The notes under the pieces are model-generated. The model was given only the letters and a program-made list of their open reading frames with translations. It had not been told where the DNA came from and made no database searches. Below are positions 58,001 through 64,000 of a stretch of 64,000 nucleotides of DNA, in pieces. The position numbers and the translations under genes were made by a program. The stretch's first letter is position 1; every line of letters begins with the position of its first letter. This DNA is from Thermomicrobiales bacterium (GTDB lineage Bacteria > Chloroflexota > Chloroflexia > Thermomicrobiales > UBA6265): assembly GCA_019637585.1 (NCBI GenBank), contig JAHBVL010000010.1, positions 16,094 to 80,093 on the forward strand, given 5' to 3'.

Positions 58001-58113
58001 TCCGCTTCGAGCACCTGGATCGTTTCGGCCGCGCCCCGGGCGGCCCGGACGCTGGGGTCGACGGGCGGCAGGAGTCGTGGGGAAGCGGCATTGGGGTCGG
58101 CGGTGGCAGTCAC
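55099..58113 (-). CDS. Fused FAD-binding and Fe-S dehydrogenase (YdiJ/GlcD-GlcF type)
   Basis: A 1004-residue protein. The N-terminal half is an FAD_binding_4/VAO domain (ILPRGGGSSLAGQTVGAALV, GPDPSSSNRATAGGVVGNNS) followed by the FAD-oxidase C-terminal domain. The C-terminal half has a 4Fe-4S motif (MDLCLSCKACKTECPSSVDM) and two CCG domains (ACCGRPMLSKG and GCCGMAGSFGYE). The layout equals GlcD plus GlcF fused, as in YdiJ-type D-2-hydroxyacid (lactate or 2-hydroxyglutarate) dehydrogenases that feed electrons to quinones. The start is GTG at 58113 with GGAG upstream. Its substrate is not decided by sequence. Confidence 0.92.
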   Translation of the reverse strand: MTATADPNAASPRLLPPVDPSVRAARGAAETIQVLEAELRSRIHGEVRFDRTSRMLYSTDASNYQIEPVGVVLPKSLDDVVGAVELASSHGVPILPRGGGSSLAGQTVGAALVIDFSKYLNRVLDINEEERTVTVEPGINLESLNRLLKPNGLMFGPDPSSSNRATAGGVVGNNSTGAHSILYGMTGDNVESVRFALADGDVIELGEVSAEELETQTAAGDARGRLLTQLREFGETNADLIRSDFPPHWRRSTGYSLDEFLKAPGEFNPARLLVSSEGTLATLMQVRFKLVPVPKRTGIVILQFAELVAAMSATPTILETEPSAVELMDRMLLDLTRAQPGYASQISFIEGDPAGVLVVEYYGENESDVSRHCDALIAHLKKAKISLAADPLTVLDPKRQADVWSVRKAGLGLLYSIRGDFKPIPVIEDVSVPVPHLAEFVGAVEQLVGSHGTTAAYYAHASSGCLHIRPLVNLKETSGVEAMKEMGYAAAELAHRFGGVMSGEHGDGLQRSELNEVIFGPKLYQAMREFKSIFDPDGVMNPGKKVNAPPMTESLRLGPAYKPLEIKTHLDFSREGGFMAAVEMCNGAAVCRKLKAGTMCPSYMATKDEKDTTRARANALRNALAGNVFEPKDFTSRDTYEVMDLCLSCKACKTECPSSVDMAKLKTEFLAHYYDAHGTPARARVMGHIHTLSRLGSAFAPVANLAIRTPLGRPMMKLAGVHPERRLSTFTTNTFTRQWKRRAKKAAPQQQTRGSVVYFHDTWTTYNYPNIGLAAVKLLEAAGFRVIVEERRACCGRPMLSKGLVSEARKSAQKNVDLLAPHARQGIPIIGTEPSCILTLRDEYLDLLPGNENAKVVAGQAFMFDEFLAKLAADDDLGIEWASGPRPNVFFHGHCHQKALIGMGPSMKLLAAAGCNASESGAGCCGMAGSFGYEAEHYDVSRAIGEERLFPAVNAADSETIIAVAGVSCRQQIEHFTGRKTIHLAEVLAARVAPGHVWRPTTVN

Positions 58114-58272
58114 GCGGTGTTTGCTCCTGATCGAGGAAGGGATCTGACCGCGCGACAGGGGCGTCGCAGCGGCGACCCGGCGAGTGTATCAAAAGGCGGT
58201 GTATCTTCTCTCTTCGCCGGTTTGGCAGGGCATCCTGATTGCGTTGCGATTTCGTATGCTCCAGTGAAGGAG

Positions 58273-59220
58273 ATGAATCTGGTGCACTTACGACTCTCAC
58301 GCCGTTCGGCACTGCTGGGAGCCGCTGGGTTGGCGATCGCCCGGAGGCAGGTCGCTGTCGCTCAGGAGCCGCGATCTCTGCCCCTGGCATGGCCGGGCCG
58401 TCATCCGGGGGATGGATTCTGGATTCGGAACGCGTTCGCCAGTGAGAACACCTGGTACAACCCGGGGTGGTGGCATTGTGGCGAGGACTGGTATGCCCTC
58501 GGCGACGTGGAGACGGGCGGCGCCGAGGTGCTGTCGGTCGGGCAAGGACGGGTTGTCTACGTCGGCTCCGACTATCCCGGCCGGGTGGTGATCGTCGAGC
58601 AGGAGGACGGGCTCTACGCGATGTATGGCCATATGGACCCGGACTCGATCGTTCCGGAGGGAACGCCCGTTCGAGCGGGGGACATGCTGGGCACCGTCTA
58701 CCACCGAACCGATGGCCGGGCGCCGAGTCACCTTCACTTCGAAATGCGTACCTTCCTCTTCAGCGACAGAGTGAATGGTGAGCACCCTGAACATGGCGTT
58801 CGATGCGGATTGAACTGTCCTCCCGGTCCGGGCTACTGGCCGATGTCTGCGGAGCACCCGGCCGAGCTGGGATGGCGTAATCCGGTTTTGGCGATGGCGG
58901 CCGCGACGTTCACCGGGCGATGCTATGTCACTGAATCCGCCCCATCCGCGATGATGCCGTTCCTGGATCAACCAGGCGGCGAGTCGCTGGGTGAGCAGGC
59001 GCTTCGGGCTGGCGATCTGGTGGAGATCGGCGAAGTCAGCGGCCTCGATGCTGCCGCGACCGAGACGAGCGCCGAACACTATCAGGTATGGGGACGGACC
59101 AGCATTGGCGGGCAGTCGGGCTGGTTGCGCATCGTCCAGCCAGCCGACGGGGACACCGGATCGGACGGACGTCCGGCGTCGGTGGAGATTCTCCTGGCGC
59201 CGGAGAGGTTCATGCTATGA
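58273..59220 (+). CDS. Tat-exported M23 (lysostaphin-like) metallopeptidase
   Basis: A 315-residue protein. The N-terminal SRRSALLGAAGLAIARRQVA is a twin-arginine signal. M23 zinc ligands are H68 and D72 in WWHCGEDWYA (HxGxD), and H153/H155 in SHLHFEMR; H120 of YAMYGHMD is the conserved catalytic His. A C-terminal SH3-like domain carries VWGRTSIGGQSGWLRIVQPA. The ATG at 58273 directly abuts AAGGAG; GTG 58282 has better spacing and may be the true start (residue numbers then drop by three). It probably hydrolyses peptidoglycan cross-bridges. The next gene is a tandem paralogue with a four-base overlap. Confidence 0.88.
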   Translation: MNLVHLRLSRRSALLGAAGLAIARRQVAVAQEPRSLPLAWPGRHPGDGFWIRNAFASENTWYNPGWWHCGEDWYALGDVETGGAEVLSVGQGRVVYVGSDYPGRVVIVEQEDGLYAMYGHMDPDSIVPEGTPVRAGDMLGTVYHRTDGRAPSHLHFEMRTFLFSDRVNGEHPEHGVRCGLNCPPGPGYWPMSAEHPAELGWRNPVLAMAAATFTGRCYVTESAPSAMMPFLDQPGGESLGEQALRAGDLVEIGEVSGLDAAATETSAEHYQVWGRTSIGGQSGWLRIVQPADGDTGSDGRPASVEILLAPERFML

Positions 59221-60203
59221 CTTCCCGGCGCGAACGAGCCCCAGGTGGGCAACTGTCACGCCGCGCTCTGGCCGGATTCGCGCTGGCCGCGATTGCGCCG
59301 CGACATGTGCGCGGCCAGCACTCTGATCCCCTCCGATACCAGCTGCCGATGGGTGTCGAAGGTGCACTGCCGGGCGACCGTTGCTACATTCGCCACGGCT
59401 ACGCCTGTGAAAACACTGGGTTCAACACCGGCTGGTGGCACACCGGCGAGAACTGGTACACCGACGAGGGCAATTCGGCCGGAGCGCTGATCTATGCGGT
59501 GGCCGATGGAGAGGTCGTCTACGCGGATGCCGACTATCCGGGCCGGGTTGTGATCATCCGCCATCTGGATGGTCTCTACAGCATGTACGGGCATCTCGAC
59601 TACGCTCTCCTTGTCAATGCCGGCGATGTCGTCGAACGGGGCGCCACGATCGGCACGGTTCTCTTTCGCACCGATACGCGTTCGCCCAGTCACCTCCATT
59701 TCGAGATCAGGCGCTTCCTGCTCGAACCAGTGGTCAATGGCAATGCGCCACGCTATGGCTTTGCCTGCGGGTTCAACTGTCCGCCAGGGCCCGGCTACTG
59801 GCCGATGGCCGACGCGCAGCACCCATCCGAGCTGGGCTGGCTCAATCCAACGCATGTGATCGGCAGGTTCGGCTACAGCTCCGCCTGGGGTGTGGAACGC
59901 GTCGTGGTCACGTCGCGGCCGGCCTCCGGCGCGGTGACCGTGCGATCGACTCCTGATGCGGAGGGGGAGGAGTTGGGGACGATCGACCTGACCCCCGGCG
60001 ACCGATTCCTCTTGCTCGACAGTGATGTGGGCGACCCTGAATCAATCGAAACGAGCGCGGACGCCTACCGGCTCTGGGTGAGAATCGAGACTCCGGGCGC
60101 GGTCAAGGGGTGGATCCCCGCCATCGAAGCGTCCGCGGAAACGACAGGCGCCGACGGGCGCCCGTCGGCGGTACGATTCAACGTCGTTCCTGATATGGAG
60201 TGA
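59217..60203 (+). CDS. M23-family paralogue with altered zinc ligand
   Basis: A 328-residue protein; its ATG overlaps the stop of the first M23 gene by four bases. A Tat-like signal lies at residues 11-33 (LSRRALAGFALAAIAPRHVR). Compared with its neighbour, the first metal motif is WWHTGENWYT, so the ligand Asp of HxGxD is Asn (N79). H126 (SMYGHLD) and H159/H161 (SHLHFEIRR) are kept. A C-terminal SH3-like module is present (VWVRIETPGAVKGWI region). With a ligand missing it may be a non-catalytic activator or binder, as seen in EnvC-like LytM factors, or it may use Asn as a weak ligand. Co-transcribed with the first paralogue. Confidence 0.85.
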   Translation: MTSRRERAPGGQLSRRALAGFALAAIAPRHVRGQHSDPLRYQLPMGVEGALPGDRCYIRHGYACENTGFNTGWWHTGENWYTDEGNSAGALIYAVADGEVVYADADYPGRVVIIRHLDGLYSMYGHLDYALLVNAGDVVERGATIGTVLFRTDTRSPSHLHFEIRRFLLEPVVNGNAPRYGFACGFNCPPGPGYWPMADAQHPSELGWLNPTHVIGRFGYSSAWGVERVVVTSRPASGAVTVRSTPDAEGEELGTIDLTPGDRFLLLDSDVGDPESIETSADAYRLWVRIETPGAVKGWIPAIEASAETTGADGRPSAVRFNVVPDME

Positions 60204-60222
60204 GAGATCAGAGGGAAAGCGA

Positions 60223-61290
60223 ATGATCGACTGGTCACCGGTGCAGTCGTTTGTCGATGGGTTGGTGGCCGAACGGCGGTGCAACGGCGCTGGCCTGGCG
60301 GTAGCAGTCGAGGGCCAGCCCGCGTTCCTCCACTTCGCCGGGCAGGCGCGACCGGATCTGGCGGCGGGAGAGGACGTCCTTTGGCCGGTGGCGTCGATCT
60401 CCAAGCTCTACACCGGCGCCGCGATCATGCGGCTGGTCGAACAAGGGCGGTTGACGCTCAACCTGCCGGTTTCGCAGGCGCTTCCCGAGTTTCGGACGAA
60501 AGCCAAAGAGGAAATCACGCTCCGCCACTTGCTGACCCACACGTCCGGTCTGCCTTACGAGTCGCCCGACCATGTGGCGCGGCTGGCGGCGCAATGGACA
60601 ATCGATCAGTTCGCCGACGAAGCCGCGGCCAGCGATCTCCTCTTTCCGACCGGCACGCAGCAGGAATACAGCGATTTCGGGTATCTGCTGGCCGGGCGCG
60701 TCGCGTCTCGCGTGACAGGGACGCCATTCGACGAGCTGGTGCGCCGCGAAGTGCTCGAGCCCGCTGGTCTGAACGACACCTTCTTCCCCACCCCCGCGCC
60801 TGAGCATTGTCGAGTCGCGGCGGTCGAGGGATCGATCGGGGATCCGAACACCGCGATGTACAACTCGGCCTACGGTCTTGGTCTGGCGCACCCGGCTTTT
60901 GGTGTCGTGGCGATACTCCCCGACCTGCTGCGGTTTGCCCTGCATTTCGACCGGCAGAGCCGGCTTCGCGTTCATTCCCGGGCCGCGCTCGACACCATGA
61001 TCTCCGACCAGACGGGCGCCGATTTTCCTGCCGAATCGGTGACGATGCCCGAACGCACGATTCATCCGTGGGGCATCGGATTCATGCTGAAGGGGCGGGC
61101 GCGAACGCCCGAGCTGGTCTCTCCCGAAAGCTACGGGCATGGCGGAGCATCCGGTTGCTATCTGTGGATCGATCCGCGCTACCGGGTCAGCGTCGTTTTC
61201 GTCTCCAACCGGCACTACAACGGCGATCCCGACGATTTCCTGACCCGTCTCGATCGGGCCATGAATGTGGTGCTTTCCTCCGTCACGTAG
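60223..61290 (+). CDS. Serine hydrolase, beta-lactamase (class C-like / EstB) family
   Basis: A 355-residue protein with the SxxK motif in WPVASISKLYTGAA (catalytic Ser and Lys), a YxD/N-type motif in QEYSDFGYLLAGRV and a final HGG-like YGHGGASGCYLW. There is no signal peptide, so it is probably cytoplasmic. The start ATG at 60223 has GAGGGAAAG upstream, 20 bases after the M23-like gene, so it may be in the same operon. Such enzymes act as esterases, D-aminopeptidases or transpeptidase-like hydrolases; a link to cell-wall peptides is plausible from context but unproved. Confidence 0.88.
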   Translation: MIDWSPVQSFVDGLVAERRCNGAGLAVAVEGQPAFLHFAGQARPDLAAGEDVLWPVASISKLYTGAAIMRLVEQGRLTLNLPVSQALPEFRTKAKEEITLRHLLTHTSGLPYESPDHVARLAAQWTIDQFADEAAASDLLFPTGTQQEYSDFGYLLAGRVASRVTGTPFDELVRREVLEPAGLNDTFFPTPAPEHCRVAAVEGSIGDPNTAMYNSAYGLGLAHPAFGVVAILPDLLRFALHFDRQSRLRVHSRAALDTMISDQTGADFPAESVTMPERTIHPWGIGFMLKGRARTPELVSPESYGHGGASGCYLWIDPRYRVSVVFVSNRHYNGDPDDFLTRLDRAMNVVLSSVT

Positions 61291-61452
61291 ACCGGGCCGG
61301 GTCCGATGGCTGAAGCCAACGGCTGATACCCCTCATTGGTGGTTAATGGGCTGGTAGGCGATCGATTGCCATCCCGTAGGATGGGGCATATCAACCATCA
61401 GGGCCAGATGGTCGAGATGGTCAACGACATCAGTCAGCACCATGGACGAGGC

Positions 61453-61596
61453 GTGTTAGAGCCCGCTTCGCAAATCCTGGTCTCATCCAGCAGCACGTCA
61501 TTCCGAGCCCGTCGAGGAACCTCCTGCCGCAGCAGTCGACGCTCCAGCGAAGGTCAGGGAGGGCACGAGCCAATAGTTATGCGAAGCGCCATAGCC
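61453..61596. repeat. Dispersed repeat family 1, copy B
   Basis: About 144 bases matching 11575-11717, in the same orientation, with the conserved core GTCGAGGAACCTCCTGCCGC and AGGGAGGGCACGAGCCA. It takes up the middle of the 413-base gap before the GntR gene. The rest of the gap (61291-61452) shows nothing I can assign. Confidence 0.8.
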
Positions 61597-61635
61597 ATCG
61601 GTTTTGAACCGGTGGTTCTCGGGCATGGCAGGCGC

Positions 61636-61675
61636 TTGCTGAAAATACCCATACTGCTATATAACTACAACAGTA
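61636..61675 (+). promoter_or_regulatory. Promoter with overlapping operator dyad of the GntR-ABC operon
   Basis: TTGCTG (61636-61641) and TATATA (61658-61663) are separated by 16 bases, a good sigma-A-like promoter. The dyad TACTG (61652-61656) and CAGTA (61671-61675), separated by 14 bases, covers the -10 box and is a natural operator for the GntR/YtrA repressor encoded 29 bases downstream. Confidence 0.6.
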
Positions 61676-61703
61676 AGACAATTCTGCACGATGGCAGGAC
61701 GGG

Positions 61704-62114
61704 ATGATCGAGTTCCATCTGGACAGCAGCAGCGGCGTGGCGGCCTACATGCAGATCGTGCATCAGGTCAAACGAGCTATGCGCCTTGGGCTCCTTCGCA
61801 AGGACGATCAGCTGCCGACGGTGCGGGAAGTTGTCGCTCAGCTGGCCATCAACCCCAACACCGTGCTGAAGGCATACCGGCATCTCGAAATGGAAGGTCT
61901 GGTGGCGGGTCGCCAGGGGCAGGGGACGTTCGTTCTCCAGACGCTGGCCGGCCCAGAGCTGGCCGGCCATGCCGAGTTGCGGACGGAGCTCCTCGCCTGG
62001 CTCGATCGAGCGACCGCACTCGGTCTTGACGATGAGGACATCGCCGCATTGGTGGCATCGACGCTCGACGAGCGATTTCGGGCTCTGCAACAGGAGGAGG
62101 ATGGAGCGGCATGA
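61704..62114 (+). CDS. GntR-family repressor, YtrA subfamily
   Basis: A 136-residue short GntR protein: an N-terminal winged helix (AYMQIVHQVKRAMRLGLLRK, DQLPTVREVVAQLAINPNTV, LKAYRHLEMEGLVAGRQGQG) and a short C-terminal helix pair for dimerisation instead of a large ligand domain. This is diagnostic of YtrA types, which regulate adjacent ABC transporters. Start ATG at 61704 with AGGACGGG upstream. The stop overlaps the ATPase start (ATGA). It probably represses its own operon through the dyad at 61652-61675. Confidence 0.93.
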   Translation: MIEFHLDSSSGVAAYMQIVHQVKRAMRLGLLRKDDQLPTVREVVAQLAINPNTVLKAYRHLEMEGLVAGRQGQGTFVLQTLAGPELAGHAELRTELLAWLDRATALGLDDEDIAALVASTLDERFRALQQEEDGAA

Positions 62115-62986
62115 CCGATGCGCTCGCAACATACGAATTGGGGAAGCGGTATGGCAAGCAGTGGGCATTGTCCGACTGCTCGGTAGCCATACCGGCCGGC
62201 AGCATCTCGGCGGTGATCGGGCCGAACGGCGCAGGAAAGAGCACCTTGCTCAATGCCGTGGTGGGGCTGTTTCCGCCGACGACTGGCCGGATCGAGCTGT
62301 TCGGTGGCGATCCCTATGCCGACCCGTCGATGGTGAGCCGGGTCGGGTTCGTTAGTCAGGATCGACCGCTCTATCGCGATTTCACGGTCTCGGAAATGCT
62401 CCGGTTTGGCGCCTCCACCAATCCGCGATGGGACCAGCCAGCGGCAGAAGCGCGGATCGCCAGTCTGGGAATTCCGCTCGGCCGAAAGATCAAATCGCTC
62501 TCCGGCGGCCAGCAAGCACAGGTTTCGCTGGTGCTGGCCATCGCCAAACGAGCCGAGCTGATCGTGCTCGACGAACCGGTGGCGGCACTCGATCCCTTGG
62601 CCCGGCGTGAATTCATGCAGACGCTGATGGACGATGTCGTCGAGAACGGCCAAACGGTCGTTTTCTCCTCCCATCTGGTCGGTGAGCTCGAGCGGGTCTG
62701 CGATCACCTCGTGCTGCTGAACCAGGGCCGGGTGCAGTATTGCGGCGCGCTCGAATCCTTTTCGCAGGGGCACCGCTTGCTCGTCGGGCCGCGCGTCGAC
62801 ACCGCGGAGATCACCGCGCTTCATCATGTGATCCGCGCATCCCATACCGAACGACAAAGCACAGTGCTGATCAGGGCGAATGGGAAAGCTATCGACCCCC
62901 GCTGGGATGTCCGCGACCCGGGTTTTGAGGAAGTAGTGCTCGCGTATCTCGGACAGCGCGCCAGCGATCTGGAGAGTTCACGATGA
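62111..62986 (+). CDS. ABC transporter ATP-binding protein
   Basis: A 291-residue ATPase. Walker A is GPNGAGKST (K43), the Q-loop is in GFVSQDRPLYRDFT, the signature LSGGQQAQVSLVLAIA and Walker B LIVLDEPVAALDP; the H-loop is in TVVFSSHLVGELE. A C-terminal extension of about 75 residues follows, as in other YtrB-type exporters. Overlaps of four bases with the regulator gene before it and the permease gene after it show a tight operon. It powers the permease, probably for export of an antimicrobial peptide, drug or lipid-linked compound. Confidence 0.94.
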   Translation: MTDALATYELGKRYGKQWALSDCSVAIPAGSISAVIGPNGAGKSTLLNAVVGLFPPTTGRIELFGGDPYADPSMVSRVGFVSQDRPLYRDFTVSEMLRFGASTNPRWDQPAAEARIASLGIPLGRKIKSLSGGQQAQVSLVLAIAKRAELIVLDEPVAALDPLARREFMQTLMDDVVENGQTVVFSSHLVGELERVCDHLVLLNQGRVQYCGALESFSQGHRLLVGPRVDTAEITALHHVIRASHTERQSTVLIRANGKAIDPRWDVRDPGFEEVVLAYLGQRASDLESSR

Positions 62987-63936
62987 CCTGGTTGACCTGG
63001 CGCCTGCATCGCAATGAAGTGATTGCCGGAGTTTTGCTCTTTGCCGGATTTCTCGCTGTTCTCGGGTACGGCGTGCGTGGAGTTCAGGAATCGTGGCAAG
63101 CGGTCGTCTCCGGTGGCTGTATAGGCTCCCAGATGCCGGCGGATTGCACGAAGTTGCTGACTGAGCACCACGAGCTCCAGTTCGACTGGAACCGCCTGAG
63201 CGCATTGCTCCACGCCATCCCGATCGCGATTGCGGCCATCGTGGCGCTGCCAACGCTGTTCGAGCTCGAGCGGGGCACTGTGCGGCTGGCATGGACGCAG
63301 AGTGTGCCCCGGCGCTCCTGGATCATCTGGCGTTTGCTCTTCGCGCTGGTCGTGACGCTCGTCGTGTCCGCCGTCTGGGCTGTCGCGGCCGCGGAGTGGC
63401 GAGAACACATCTTCGGCACGCGTTCGGAGAGTTTTTCGTTCCAGGCCTACGCGTTGTCGCCGGTTGTGCTGATTGCCTATGGCGTTTTTGCTCTGGCGCT
63501 CGTGCTGGCGATCGGCGGAACGATACGCAAGGCCATTCCGGCAATCGTGCTGATGGCTCTGCTCTTTGCCGGCGCCCAGTTCCTTATGGCCACGGAAATC
63601 CGCGAACGCTTCGCCGCTCCGGTCGAAGAGATTTCCGCAGAAGGCGAGAGGAACGACGCGTCAGCGTACGGATGGCAAATCGACTGGTCGTGGATCGATG
63701 GAGAGGGCGCTCGACTTTCCTGGGAAGAGGTTTACGACACATGTCCGATACGAGAATCGACGACTGAAGACGAACGACTGGCCTGTCTGGACGAGCACGA
63801 GCTCAGACACTACGTCGCGTACCATCCCATCGAGCGGTTCATGCGGTTCCAGATCACCGAAGCGGCGCTCTATCTCGCGGTGTCCGCCGCGCTTCTCGGC
63901 TATTTCGCCTGGAGGCTTCTACGCCGCCCAGCGTAG
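62983..63936 (+). CDS. ABC-2-type transporter permease
   Basis: A 317-residue protein with about six transmembrane helices. The first is VIAGVLLFAGFLAVLGYGVR. A cytoplasmic segment ELERGTVRLAWTQSVPRRSW is a typical ABC-2 coupling motif, followed by four helices and a long extracytoplasmic loop (about residues 200-285) with two Cys pairs (DTCPIRE, ERLACLDEHE). A final helix ends the chain. The start ATG at 62983 overlaps the ATPase stop. The exported substrate is unknown. The end lies 64 bases before the window edge. Confidence 0.88.
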   Translation: MTWLTWRLHRNEVIAGVLLFAGFLAVLGYGVRGVQESWQAVVSGGCIGSQMPADCTKLLTEHHELQFDWNRLSALLHAIPIAIAAIVALPTLFELERGTVRLAWTQSVPRRSWIIWRLLFALVVTLVVSAVWAVAAAEWREHIFGTRSESFSFQAYALSPVVLIAYGVFALALVLAIGGTIRKAIPAIVLMALLFAGAQFLMATEIRERFAAPVEEISAEGERNDASAYGWQIDWSWIDGEGARLSWEEVYDTCPIRESTTEDERLACLDEHELRHYVAYHPIERFMRFQITEAALYLAVSAALLGYFAWRLLRRPA

Positions 63937-63960
63937 CCACGAGAATCGCATCTGTGTAGC

Positions 63961-63976
63961 GGCGAGGCCTGCCTCG
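63961..63976. terminator. Short GC hairpin after the permease gene
   Basis: GCGAGG (63961-63966) pairs with CCTCGC (63971-63976) around a CCTG loop, 25 bases past the stop codon. There is no T tract inside the window. It may be a weak terminator or one more dispersed palindrome. Confidence 0.35.
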
Positions 63977-64000
63977 CTCGTCGGTCGCTGGGGTTGCGGT

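Overview
The window is a stretch of high-GC bacterial chromosome or large replicon. It most resembles a member of the Chloroflexota, probably near the class Thermomicrobia; this placement is inferred, since no rRNA gene is present. Supporting signs are a YYY-type (DUF2298) membrane protein, secreted proteins with Tat signals and LPxTG-like tails, giant secreted proteins with calcium-binding repeats, many ATGA-overlapping gene pairs, and dispersed palindromic and heptanucleotide repeats between genes. There are no tRNA genes, rRNA genes, ribosomal-protein genes or CRISPR arrays. A parAB pair is present.

Layout. 0-4.4 kb: the 3' part of a TPR signalling protein, a small beta-propeller-like protein, and a minus-strand pair of cyclase and PLP decarboxylase. 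4.4-9 kb: a NarL-type two-component system, an HtrA-type secreted protease and a small membrane protein. 9.1-14.3 kb: a SelA-like PLP enzyme with an amidohydrolase, a GNAT/enolase-superfamily pair and two very small genes. 14.3-19.2 kb: a CDF metal transporter, parA-parB, a stand-alone methyltransferase N-terminal domain and a full-length methyltransferase. 19.4-21.3 kb: a recombination scar joining the 5' part of an ATPase/LuxR-type regulator gene to the 3' part of a selenium-binding-protein gene, then a membrane protein. 21.5-41.4 kb: a surface-protein island with a cysteine-rich Tat-exported LPNTG protein, an MFS exporter, a 1325-residue LPNTG protein, a DUF488 protein and a 3794-residue secreted protein.

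41.7-46.2 kb: a GH51 arabinofuranosidase, an amidase with a small partner ORF, and a succinylglutamate desuccinylase/aspartoacylase-family deacylase. 46.2-48.3 kb: a sparse region with several very small minus-strand genes, including a compact unit of promoter, hairpin, 29-codon ORF and terminator. 48.3-54.2 kb: a YYY membrane protein, an unknown exported protein, and an ECF sigma factor coupled to a membrane-anchored beta-propeller protein. 54.4-64 kb: a VapBC-like pair, a fused FAD/Fe-S dehydrogenase, two tandem M23 peptidase paralogues (the second with a changed metal ligand), a serine hydrolase, and a GntR(YtrA)-ABC transporter operon.

The most unusual structure lies between genes. Arrays of 7-bp units recur at five or more sites, three of them with a central palindrome, and one array fills the gap between two convergent stop codons. 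Two other dispersed repeat families each occur twice. All functional calls come from reading motifs and context; no database search was possible.
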